The notes under the pieces are model-generated. The model ran no database searches. It was not told where the DNA came from and saw nothing but the letters and a program-made list of their open reading frames with translations. 64,000 nt of DNA, taken from contig CM028378.1 of NCBI GenBank assembly GCA_013146195.2, forward strand, positions 80,224,295 through 80,288,294, given 5' to 3'. This DNA comes from Codonopsis lanceolata (lineage: Eukaryota; Streptophyta; Magnoliopsida; Asterales; Campanulaceae). The position numbers and the translations under genes are program-made. Of this stretch, positions 37,004-48,310 are shown one piece after another. The stretch's first letter is position 1. Each line of letters starts with the position of its first letter.

Positions 37004-38160
37004 TGATACGGTGTCAAAAACTAGGAACAACACAATCTGTCCCAACTTTCTGGACAGCCCCTAAACCGAACAAAACTCTGCCCAAAACAGCCCTTCAACC
37101 CGTCACAAACCCTCCCACAATCTGCTCAAACTTATAAAGTTTCCTTAGCAAATTACTACCCAAACTCCTAGCTTAATTTGGACAGATTACAAGTGCAAAA
37201 TCTGCTCCAAATTATGAATTAACTTCAGCCCTGAATAGTTTGTATAAACAGAATTTCTCCCTACAAATTTAACTCACCAATTAGCAACCAACTACCTAGC
37301 ACTACTCTTACTCCACGCCTAATCACAGCAGGTGTTAGGCTGCCCAAACAACCTCCCAAACCCAACAAAATCACGCACCAAGATCTGTCCAAACCCGTGC
37401 CAAATTCACGTCCAAACTGCCTTCAACAACAGCTGCGTTCCTTGAGCTTTTGCTGCCCAAAACGGACCTGCTATCAAAGACGAACAGGTTGCCGCGAAAA
37501 GAAATAAAAAGAAGAAGAAATAGAGGAGGGATAGATCAGCCTCACCGGACAAGTTTCACTCGCTTGTTGTAAAGAATGCCGTTTGATTCGACAACAAAGC
37601 TTCACTCACTTTGTTTGAAGAATCGGGAAGAAGAACAACCGTTCTCTTGTTCAGTTTTCACACCCAAAATCTGTCGTATTATTCATGAAGAAAACACCTT
37701 AAAAAGGCTTTACAAAAGTGTCGTAATTCTAATGGGAAAAGACTCCTAACCTTGCAAGAAAAGAAAACCTATTCTAGACATTAAAACAAAAGGAAACTAA
37801 TTCTTTTAAGGAAACAAAATAAAATCCTAACCTATGGCAGATTCTAATTAACTCAAACTCCTTGTGTTTCCACTTCATGGAGGGCGGCCCAAGCCCCAAG
37901 CAAATTCATTGTCTCCCCCTTGCGTGCAACACCATGCAAGCCTCTCCCAAGCCGTGCCTCCCTTCTATGCACCAACTAGGACCAGCCCTTTGAACCCTTT
38001 CCATTTGTGAGTTTTGTGTTCTTTTCTTTTAGCAAACGGGCTGCCTTCTTTTCTGCCCATGCCCCTTTCAAACTTAGTATAATTTTCCCCCTTGATTAAT
38101 CCATATGACCTCTTGATTACTCCCTTGCCACTTGAAGTATGCTTCATTACACCCGCATCA
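37004..38160 (-). mobile_element. Solo LTR L (gypsy-like, ~1.16 kb) nested in LTR J
   Basis: 1157 bp with TG...CA ends (tgatacggtg ... acccgcatca) and a perfect 5-bp TSD gaaag at 36999-37003 and 38161-38165. On the minus strand, ttcttcatgaataatacgac and a run of purine/pyrimidine leader resemble the R/U5 region of gypsy LTRs. It is a different family from the long LTRs around it. No internal region is present. Confidence 0.85.
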
Positions 38161-38703
38161 GAAAGTAATCATTCAGGTCTTCACAAACAAGACCATACAC
38201 GTCTCAAACGTCGTAGGATTCCAACACTACTTTATTTAAAGTATTATCGATCTCTATTTGACTCTATTAAGTCTTAACTATATATTTCATCCTTTAGGTC
38301 ATTATTGATTTAAACCACAAAACCCAACAATTCACAACTTAGTCGATACTCTTACATCAATCATCACAAACCCAAGTATCTCTAACTTCCAATAATTGCT
38401 ATTAAATTCATAACCCAAGACTTTCTAATTAGTCTTAAATCATAGAGTGCCCAAAAGCACACTCTTAACCACCACACACAAATTGTTCATCAAATCATAT
38501 TCTCAGTTCACCATTTATCAAACAAGAATTATATCTTAGATTCCCTAACAAGTCGGTGTATTATTGTGCACTAAAAATGACTTCCCAAAATCTATCATTC
38601 TCATTAGTTTGCACTCTAGCTATTGTAGAGGAACGTATAAGGTTAATAAAATTTACTAATACATACATAAGGACTTATACTTATGTCATAAATCATCAAT
38701 TAT

Positions 38704-41701
38704 TGTGACGACCCGACCCGGACCCCGAGGTGGAATCACAAGTCAAGTCGTCCAAATAGGACAACAATACATGCAAAGACTCAATTATAGAAAACGACGT
38801 GACACAACATTTCAGATGAAGCGCGACTCGGCACCAAAAGGGCCGGAAATTTTTAAAACTTTTTAAACCTGATATAACAATTAATACAATTATACCAAAT
38901 CATCGGTGACTTTACTACCGGAACCCAACACTACACAGTTCATGCAAATATACCTCGATGGCTATAACATGCCGGAGAACAACATAATTAAATAAGAGCT
39001 AAAGTAATGCCCAGCAGAAGTTTTAAAACAGATGAACCATAATACAGCTATACAAGGCTCGACGTACATGCGCCGGTGCTCAAAAATAGGATATAAGTTT
39101 AGACATAAAACAAATAAACAAAGTTCCCAAGCAAAGTCTAAATGACTTGCTAAACCCAACGTCCTTACAAAATGAGAACAAAATAAGGACATCTATAAAC
39201 CACAACCTCGTCGCGTGCGATCACGGACAAGCGAGAATCCTGCTACACCTCAACGAGCGGTACCTGAACGGCTCGGATCTAAAGCAGTAAAAGGGAGGGG
39301 GTAAGTCATAAAGACTTTGTGAGTTAACAATTATGCATGTCATGGCATCATGCAACATACATAGCAAGATATCATTTTTAATATCAAGTCACTCAAAGCA
39401 TTCATTTAATAAACACTTAAATCACATATCCATGGTAGCACATTGTTTCACATAAGTGCTATAAAGTAAATCACATATAAGGAGGATATGTTATGGAACC
39501 GGTGCCGCTACGTAGCTCCTGCAATACACAGCGTTAATATTTCGTGCCAATGATACCCGTGATGAGTGTATCAAAGTGCCGAGCTTTCTACTCGGGTACC
39601 AAGCTCTCTCCATGGTACTTAGACATGCCAATGTGCTCTCTTGGTTACAGCAAAGGGGCTACTTCCCCACTGTGGCCAACAGTGGAGGCGTGTGTGATAA
39701 AAACCCGGTATAACAACCCATCACTATCACAAGTCCCATAACTCGTGACGGCGATGCATTGTCACACCAACGACTCAACCAAATATGCCAGCTGGACTCA
39801 TGCAATGCCAAGTAGATGTTTACTCGTCATGTAATCTCAAATAAGGAATAAGTTCGACAAGAGCGAACTTATTCAACAAGTAGTTGTTTACTCATTTAAG
39901 GAATCACACAAGAATTCGACAAGAGCGAATTCAACATGTCAAATAGATACATTATTCTACAACATGTCTCAATCATGCATTTACTTCACACGATCACATA
40001 AACCGCATAAGAACTCAATCGAGTCTTAAAAGCACACAAACATCAAGGCATAAGCATCAATCCATCTCAAAGTATCGTAAGCTAATTCTTTAGTCTAATG
40101 AACTACATTCGTCGTAGGGATTGATTGTGGAGTCGTTATTGTTCATAACTTCCTAATTTCAACTCCGGTGAGTTTTACTACATTTCAACCAAGAAGAGCA
40201 TTGATGCTATATGTATCACATTGCCCTTTTCTAAGTTCTCCGTTCATTTAGAACTCGATAACTAAGCCGTTCATGTTCTTAAACTAGCCTTAAACACAAT
40301 CCCGAGTTTCCAACCCTAGTTTCGGCGATTTTGTTAAACCTTGAATTGAACCGAATTCTTTCACAAGAGTTATTCCCAAGCTTAATACAAACAACATTCA
40401 TGCTTTAATAAATGTCAAAATCATACCTTCATAGAGATTTCATAAAATCATACACATATTTTATATGTTGAATTGGAAGTTTTGTCTTCACAAAAGGTGT
40501 TCACAATCACTAATAGAACAACTATAATGAAGGGGTCATGCTATTTTATTGAACATGAAAATTCTGGGAATTTTCACTCACCTTAGTCCTATGATTAATG
40601 GAGGAAAGGTTGATTAAAGAGAGGATTGTTGTAGAGAAGATCGAGGGCTTCGATTTGCCGGTCTCGGTTCGTCGATCGGACCACCGGATCTCCGGGAAAT
40701 GGTCTCTCAAGTTTGTGTGACCTCCATGGACGAAATTGAGCTCAAGTCTCTGAAGTTCAGCTTGTTTGTTGATCAATAATGGCTGAAGTCTGAATAAATG
40801 ACTTATATACCTCCCTAGAAGATCCCAATCCTTGTGATGGATGATAAATGGCCTCTCATTGGCCAAGGCATGTGAGCCATTGATAAGGGATGATCTAAGG
40901 GTTCAAAAGGCCTCTAAGGGAGTCAACAAAGGTGGCTTGAAGTCACCAAGGACGGACAAGGGCCAAGGGTTCAAGAGTCATTAGCCAAATCCACTCAAAA
41001 TTGCACAAACCAGATTTCAGGAGAATAGACAGTCAATCTTGTAAAATCGACCAAAAATATCTCACACTTCCAACTGAGGTGATTATTGATTTTTATGAAA
41101 CTATACTCTTTAAACTATAGTTTAGACTTTTAAATTACTCAATTTGGACTTATATTCATCAAAATATGGCTACTACAAGTTCAAGTACAGAAGCTGATTT
41201 CCTGAAAACAGAATTCTGGCACAGCCATAAGTCAAGACCTAAATGAGGTACTTATACACCTTGGAAAAATACCATATTTTACAGGGAGTATCCTAACATA
41301 TGTGGGTAAAGCATACTATATTTTTAGAAAATTCTCTTTAGTAGATTGGTACCAGAATTTTCCCGAAGTTTACCCAAAACCGGACTGAATCTGTGAAGTA
41401 ATATGTTGGTCATCTTATTTCCAAATGCAAGAAGTCTATGAACAATGATGCAAGCATGTGAAATACTAGTACACTCGGTTTAGAACTCAAATGAACTTCT
41501 CGCAAGTTTTAAAGACAAACAAGACAAGCAACGAAGGCAATCCCGAGAAACCCTAAGGCTCAAACGAAGCAACAATGCTTCTAAACTCTCAACCAACTCA
41601 ATGCAAACATGGTATGAATGAAATGAAGTCTCTAACATGTCAAGACACTTAATAAACATGTTATAATGATGACCAACATGAAATGAGTTCGGGTTCTCAC
41701 A
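38704..41701 (-). mobile_element. Solo LTR B nested in LTR J
   Basis: 2998 bp, TGTGACGACCCGACCC to ggttctcaca. Perfect TSD attat at 38699-38703 and 41702-41706. The putative minus-strand intron runs from the donor at 40581 (AAG|GTGAGT) to the acceptor ending at 39279 (TTTTACTGCTTTAG), about 1.3 kb. TATGACTTACC lies before the acceptor. Conserved modules are at 39662-39770 (two hairpins), 39848-39870 and 39912-39932 (ACAAGAG-loop hairpins) and 40159. It is a close relative of LTR A in reverse orientation. Confidence 0.9.
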
Positions 41702-42032
41702 ATTATTATAACAACCCAAAATCTACCCAAAAGTCATAATCTCGAGATTTCACAATTTAGGTTCAATGATTTTCAAATGTCGTAGGATTTCATCCTAGGT
41801 CTCATATAAACATACTAAAACTTTATTTGACTCCTTTGAGTTGATTTACTAATTTTCAAAAGTTAGGTCACAAACCCATTTCATGATTTAGCCAACATTC
41901 GGGTTCCTAAACCCATTTAACAAGTTCTTCAAGCATAAACACCCAACATAATCACAAGTAAACTCATTTACTTTCACACCCATATGTTCTCAACATATAA
42001 ACCATCATAAACTCATCAAAACATAGTAGGAT

Positions 42033-44949
42033 TGTGGCGACCCGACCCGGGCCCGAGGTGGAACCGAGGGTCGGACCGCCCAAATAGGAGGGAAACAAGT
42101 GAACAATTAACATGCAAGGACTTAAATAAAGAAAACGACGTGACGCAACATTAGAGACGTAACACGCCTCGGCACCAAAAGGCCGAATTTTTAAAACTTT
42201 TCAAACCTGATATAACAGTTAAGCAATTAAACCAAGTCATCGGCGACACTACATGCCGGAACCCAAGCTAACAGTTTATGGATAGGAATTAGATAAGAGC
42301 TAATAGGATGCTCAGCGGAAGACTTATACGTAGTGAACTAATAACAAGATAACCAAGCACGGCTTACACGATGCCGGCATCAAAAGGAATACAATTACTA
42401 CAAGTGTTAAACTACAAGTAGCTAATAAAAGTAACAAGTTTCAAGTTCTATACAAATACCCAAGCATAGTCTAATTGACTTGCTTTAACCCATCGTCCTT
42501 GCAAAATAACAAAAGAAAGGAAGAGGACATCTAAACCACCTCTTCAACTGCAACGTCGGACCAAAAGAGGAACAAGGCACGAACACCGCAAGCCTCAATG
42601 GGAAGGACCTGTTTTGCTAGGATCTAAAGCAGTAAAGGGGAATGGGTAAGTCATAAAGACTTGTAAGCTATCAATCATGCATGTCATGGCAATATGCAAC
42701 ATACAAGGCAAGATATCGTCACATAAGCATAGAGATCATATATCCAAGATGCACATTGTTTCACATAGGTGCTCGTAATTAAATCACATAGGATAAGGAT
42801 ATATGGAGAGTCGGGCCGCTACGTAGGTCCTGCATACAAGCGTTATCTGGAATGTGATGGTGTCGGATGTGTGTAAGTACATCGACCTTCCGAGGAGATG
42901 CCCGGGATAGACACCAATGATGCTCTTATTGATTACAGCAAGGGAGCTACTTCCCCACTATGGCCACAGTGGAGGCGTGTGTGAACAAGGACAGGTATGC
43001 CAGCTGGACTCATGTAAATGCCAAGTAGTGTTTACTTAACAAATTCTCAAGTAGGGAACGAGTTCGACAAGAGCGATCTCGTTCATGACAAGTAAATATT
43101 CTCATCAATAATCAAGCAGGATTGAGTTCGACAAGAGCGAACTCAACATGTCAAATAGGCATTCTATTATATGACATCCAGAATCAAGCATGGTAATCAA
43201 TCCAAATTCAAGAGTCTAGAATTATCATTCTTAGTGAAACGTGTTTAGAACGTTGTAGGGATTGATCATTGAGCCATTATTGTTCAATGGCTCACTAAAT
43301 TTGACTCCGTTGAGTCGTCTCTAAAAATTCATCCAATAGAGTTTAAATGCTAAATGCATCCTAAACCCTTTTCTAAGTTCTCGTATAGGATAGACTAGGC
43401 CATTAGTCCACTTAACAACCATAGTCAAGAATTATCAATAATTCATAATTCATGGGAACTTTAGAATCATTATTTCAAAAGTTATCAAAAGCCAATGGTC
43501 CAAGAACATTAGTTATTCCTAGGGAGACATAGAACACTTTTAATTCTAAGCATAGGACCAAATCAATAGGATGAACAATTCATTGCTTATGAAACCCTAG
43601 AATTCATAATCTCTAAGAGTTGTCAAAATCCATTAGTCCAAGAACAATAGTTGTTCCTAAGGAGGCATAGAACACATTTAATTCTAGGCATAGGACTAAA
43701 TCAACAAGATAATCATATCATTCAAAAACCTTACAAACTCAACTCATCATCAAACATGGCATGGACAAGGTAGAAGCATGGGAATCATGAGAAGAGGGGG
43801 ACATGGCAATTCTAGCATACATCCTAAGGGGAATCAATAGCTTACCTTTCACCAAGGAACAAGATGGGATGAGCACAAACCAATCGGTTGAAAATGATCA
43901 ACTCTTCAAGCTCTACACTTTTGATGAAGGTGGCTTAAGCAATGGAAGAAGGGATGATGGAGAACCAAGAAGGAAAGCTTCAAGAAGCCATGGAACTCTC
44001 AAGAACTCTCTCTCTCTCACGTTTTTGGAAGAGACTTCAGCAAATGAGGAGTCTCAAGGCTGATTTGTGGCTTAAGAAGGGTCAACAAGTGAGTGGGACA
44101 AGTGTCAACATATTGTGGTTAGTAAATATCTGATTTTTGTGGCTTAATTAATCACTAAAGGTCTCTTAATCCACTCTTAAAACATGTTACTAATGTTAGG
44201 ACATAATCAAGGAGTGTTAGGGAGGTTTAAGTGAGGTTTAGAAAAGGTTTGGATAGGGGTTTGGGTGCCAAAAGTCGTACAACAGCAAACAGGGGAAAAT
44301 CCCGTAGGTAGTTCCAAGCAGTTGAGGCGGGCGCCTCACTAGAAGCCAGGCAGGGGCCTGGGATTCTGGACCTGGGGTTGATTTGTACAATGCTCTCAGA
44401 TCTTGATGTGGGCTAGTGCTCAAAATTCGATGCGGCCGCCTCGTCTAGCCCTTGAACTTGGTCTAAACATGCCCTAAATGGTCCCAAACTCATGGGCAAC
44501 CATTCTAACGTCTAACCCAACTCAAAACAAGTCGGAAACACACACGAACAACATCCGGAACAAGGTAGAACAAGGCTCGAATCATGCGACGAATGGTTAA
44601 CGGATCAAACACCAACCAAACACCAATCAAACTAGAATAACTTGGACATGGAAAAGGATTGTTTAAACATGGTTATGACTTGAATACAAGGCCAGGAACT
44701 CAACGAACACGTCGTACGACGAAATACACGCAATACGAGCAACGAAGGAAATCGCTAAGGCCAAAACAAAGCAATCGAACCGGCGATTCAACAAGTAAGC
44801 ATACATGATTCTAAACATGTTAAGAGCTTCATGAATGACTTAAGAATGTTTCTAAATCCATATATATAGACTAAGTAAACATGCTCAAAATCAACGAGAA
44901 AACATGAAGGCAAGCACACAATACACATGCAAGAATCCGGGGTGTTACA
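42033..44949 (-). mobile_element. Solo LTR C nested in LTR J
   Basis: 2917 bp, TGTGGCGACCCGACCC to ccggggtgttaca, with a perfect TSD aggat at 42028-42032 and 44950-44954. The putative minus-strand intron runs from the donor at 43845 (AAAG|GTAAGC) to the acceptor ending at 42624 (TTTACTGCTTTAG), about 1.2 kb. C keeps the first hairpin (ccactatggccacagtgg, about 42956) but has lost the second. ACAAGAG-loop hairpins are at 43060-43080 and 43124-43144, and GACTCCGTTGAGTC is at about 43303. Confidence 0.9.
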
Positions 44950-46042
44950 AGGATATACTACCAAATCATGAAAATCAACTCTCTAACATCCTATCATGAT
45001 ATTAGGCTAGAGAGAGAAAGAAAAGAGAGAAGTAACTTACCAAATCCGGCTTTAACAAACCTTTCAAAACTGAAAATGAATTGGTGGGAAACGATCTCCT
45101 CGTCGAGGGCTTTCCAACGGTGGTCTCCAATCGAAATTCCAATGAGCGAGTCAACGGGAATCGAAACACCCACCTAGCACCTAACAATGGTGTTTCTCTC
45201 TCAAGGTTGGTGAAGAAGATGAAGATGAGAGAAAATGAGAGATTAGAAATGAGTGAAGGAGAGTTTTGTGGTCTCAAAATACTCTCATTAGGACCAAAAA
45301 GGAGCAAGGGGCTGGACAAATTAAGGGTATGGGGGGAATTTTACATCAAAAACAAGCAAAAATGGAAGCTGTCCGGTTGCTACAGTAAAACACTGCTACA
45401 GTGCACATCCAACTTGTGACCGCTCTAGTTTGAACACCGTGCGACGAAATGACATGATTTTTTCTCCTGGCACTCTGTAAAAGTCCAAAGTAAAATCCTT
45501 AATGGTTCCAAACCAAACTAAAACTTCCTCGAAGGTTTCTCGATAAAAACAATTCAGCCGCATACCAAAAATCGGTCCGTAACTGTTGTATGACCGATGA
45601 AATTACGCAGAACAAACTAACGATCGAAACAACGATCGAACAAGCATAATTACTTGTTTTAAAGCATGTTTACACCAAAACTAAGCGTAACGAAAATACG
45701 AAAGGCGATAAATTAACGATACACGAATCGCAAAAATCAAACTTATGACGACGACTATACTTTGAACGTTGTGACCACATGTAAACTTTATAAACATGAT
45801 GATAAAGGTATGAAATGTATCCAAGCAAATACACGAAGACATAGGATATCTCAAAGGCCGTAAACAATAACTAAGGAAGATAACGCTCTACTGAGTCGAG
45901 TTTCTAACAACGCCAAGTTACTCATTGTAACTTCATTACTCTAAGGCATTGGCTATTTTCCAAACAACCCAAAGATATGAAGAGTCATAGAAGAAGTCAA
46001 CCATGAAAGAAAGTCAAATGCATAAAATTTCAAGGTCTTTCA

Positions 46043-47907
46043 CCAGCAGTCTTCCTTCGCTACCTCACCAGCTGGATAGGAGATCCAGTTTCTTCATCGG
46101 CAGAGTTGATAGGGTCTGTTGGTGGCTTGGTCGGTAGGCCTTTACGTAATCATCTACGTTTAGGCTTGGGTGAAGGTGAAGGTTGGTCAAATGAGGGTTT
46201 GCGTTTTGGGGTTTGGGATGGCTGGGGAGTGGAGGTTGTTGGTTCAGGGTTGGATGGCCGGGGACAAGATGGTTGTCCAGCAGCGGTAGACGAGCTGCCA
46301 GCAGACTTTGCACGTTTGCTAGCTTTCTGTTCCTTCCGAATCCAATCTGCCTGAAGCTCGTCTATCTCCGCTTCTTTCCTGGCCTTGTTGGCAACAGCAT
46401 CCTTAGTCTTGGCAAAGATGTCAGCCAGGACTTCAGCTTCATCTGGTGAGAAACCAGTCGCCTTCTTGGCCTTAGCAACCTTAGCCTGCTTCAGTATGTA
46501 CTCGGACTCATCAGCTAGGTCTTTGGCTGCTTGCAGGATGTCATCGGCAACGGCAGAGGTTGGCTCCTTCGAGGTTCCCTTGCCTGTACGAGCAGCTTTC
46601 TTGGTTGCTTCATACGCATCCATATCGAACCGCGTAACCATCATAGTACTGGGCTTGGCTATTTTTTCAGTAGCAATATTTGGTAGCCCTTGTTGCAGCC
46701 TCCTCTTGTTCTCATACTCAATGTACTTGTTGAAGAAGGTAGCCGTCATCTGCTTGTCCTTGTCACTTTTGTGAGCTCATCTCGAGTAACGGTAGAGTTG
46801 ATCTCTGGCGTATCCCTTAGCAGGGAGTTGATAAGCCGGAAAAAGGGCCTCTTGCAGTATGGACTGTTCTTCACTTTGGCAATGTAGTTGCTTAGCTCGT
46901 TGAAGATGATGACGTCGTAGTTAAGGTGAGTCCTCTGGTAAATGACGCTTGCAAGGTTGAGCTGTTGAGCTGTGAAGTTGTCATGGGCTCCAGTCTTGAA
47001 CAGAATAGATTTGTCCAGCAGATGACAGGAACAGTAGACGTCCAAGGGAAAGACGTTCCTCGGCATTTTGCCTTGATGTTCCCTTGGAGTGTTGGTTCCT
47101 CTCATTGCTTCCCAGGCTCTGTTAGCCTCAGCAATGGATATCTCACTGTCTCCGCCATAGCGAACACCAATGACTTTGGATATCACCCAGGCAGATAGAG
47201 AGAAGGGACGTCCACGAATCCATCCTCGAATAACAGAAGGTGTCTGTGGGTTTATCTCCATGTGCTGGTAGAATTCCTCAATGAGAAGATTGCTGTAGTA
47301 ATTGTCGTGAAGACAGAAGAGGGGGAGAATCTCAGATTCATTCATGTCGTCACACATCTTAGCGCCGACGACGAATGTCCGAACAATCTCCAAGTCAATG
47401 CACATGCCCGGCAGGTACACTTTTGGGTCTAGCTCCATAATAATGTCTTGAGGGGCAGGATATAGAGGAAACCCAAGAAGGTTGACAGAAGGGTCATGGT
47501 GAATGACGTTTCCGGGTCAAGCACCTTCTTCTTGCCGGTATTAGTTTTGGCAGATGATTTCACCTACAAAAACCATTTTCAGAAATTAGGGCATTTCCCG
47601 TGAAAGAACAAATAAGCAAAGATTTAATTTTTACAAAATAAAAGAAATTTTCAGATAGAAAATTGAAATCCTTGAATGTTTGAAGAGATAAATGCAGAGA
47701 AACATCAACAGATAATCCTCAAATGAATAAGTATACAAAGTACAGAGAAAACAGTTGGTTTCATGGTTTTGAAAAGAAAAACAATGGCGGAAACTATCAA
47801 GATACGCAAAGCGTCTTTTCGGATTCCTCAACAATATGACTCAAAAGAAGAGATTTTAAGCATAAATCAAAAGAGAGTAGTCTAATGAGTGTCGAAAATC
47901 TTACCAT
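46043..47907 (-). pseudogene. SIRE 1 second ORF, 5' part: ATG exon, intron, plant-transposon-protein-like domain
   Basis: On the minus strand ATG (47907-47905) is directly followed by GTAAGA; an intron of about 340 bases ends TTTTTGTAG at 47564. Exon 2 begins VKSSAKTNTGKKKVLDPE. After an apparent 1-nt frameshift near 47480 the frame runs MELDPKVY through WIRGRPFSLSAWVISKVIGV and TGAHDNFTAQQL to about 46750. A second frameshift leads into MTATFFNKYIEYENKRRL and an Ala/Lys/Glu-rich helical stretch, then proline-rich KPSFDQPSPSPKPKRR to 46150. The first domain resembles the 'putative plant transposon protein' family (recalled as PF20167) found downstream of pol in some plant LTR elements. It continues across LTR J at 34743. 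Confidence 0.7.
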
Positions 47908-48310
47908 TACGTTGCTGTTAGAGAAGAAGAAGCTAGAAGAAATTGAAGAGAGCGAAGCAGTTGTAGAAAGAAACTAAGGGTTTTAATAGAGAGAGAATAT
48001 CTAAGAGAGAGGGTTTGTAAAAGTTTGAAAAAGGCAGTTCAATGTCTATTTAAAGGACGAGAAAAGTCATTTTAGTAAAAATGCCTTAGATGATTGACGG
48101 GTGTCTATCAAAAGGCTTTTAACTTAAGATTTTTCAAAGTAATAACAAAAAGTGGCGTTTAACCCCTTTGCCCTTTTTAAAAATTTTACCCTATAAAAGA
48201 CTAAAAATCAAGATACTAACCTGGTTTTAACGAAGTTGAGCTACAACATAAACAAGGTTAGTAACAACTAAGTCTGCCGGTATGAAAGAAAGCTTGTAAA
48301 AAATAAACTC
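47908..48310 (-). promoter_or_regulatory. Intergenic promoter/leader of the SIRE 1 second ORF
   Basis: Between the pol stop and the ORF2 ATG there is a TATA-like CTTTAAATAG at 48046-48055 (minus). A CT-rich leader follows (ccctctctcttag, ctctctctatt, ttcttctagcttcttcttct) and runs to the ATG. The same order (CTTTTAAATAG, CT-rich leader, ATG|GTACG) is conserved in SIRE 2 at 54424-54269. Confidence 0.6.

Larger units (their letters stand above)
34744..46042 (-). mobile_element. Long gypsy solo LTR J inside the SIRE 1 second ORF, carrying three nested LTRs
   Basis: The borders are tattacaacccgaccc (34744, TG changed to TA) and caaggtctttca (46042). Target ccagc is duplicated perfectly at 34739-34743 and 46043-46047, over 11 kb apart. 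Without L, B, C and their TSDs, J is about 4.2 kb. The putative minus-strand intron runs from the donor at 45040 (TTG|GTAAGTTAC) to the acceptor ending at 35490 (ATTTCTTTAG), with ATGACTCAT upstream. All three nested LTRs lie in this intron, which would be about 2.5 kb without them. The two-hairpin module is at 36008-36118. Confidence 0.85.

Noticed and set aside
13188..44949. The long TGTGGCGACCCGACCC units considered as Helitrons or other DNA transposons
   Set aside because: TG...CA borders, 5-bp TSDs, TATA boxes and adjacent polypurine tracts (D, H) identify them as LTRs.
45081..45419. 112-codon plus-strand frame and its minus-strand counterpart (45002-45319)
   Set aside because: Both lie in the leader/U3 of LTR J; sister LTRs do not keep either frame.
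46385..46774. Plus-strand 129-codon frame
   Set aside because: Antisense to the SIRE 1 second ORF, whose composition and homology to SIRE 2 mark the minus strand as coding.
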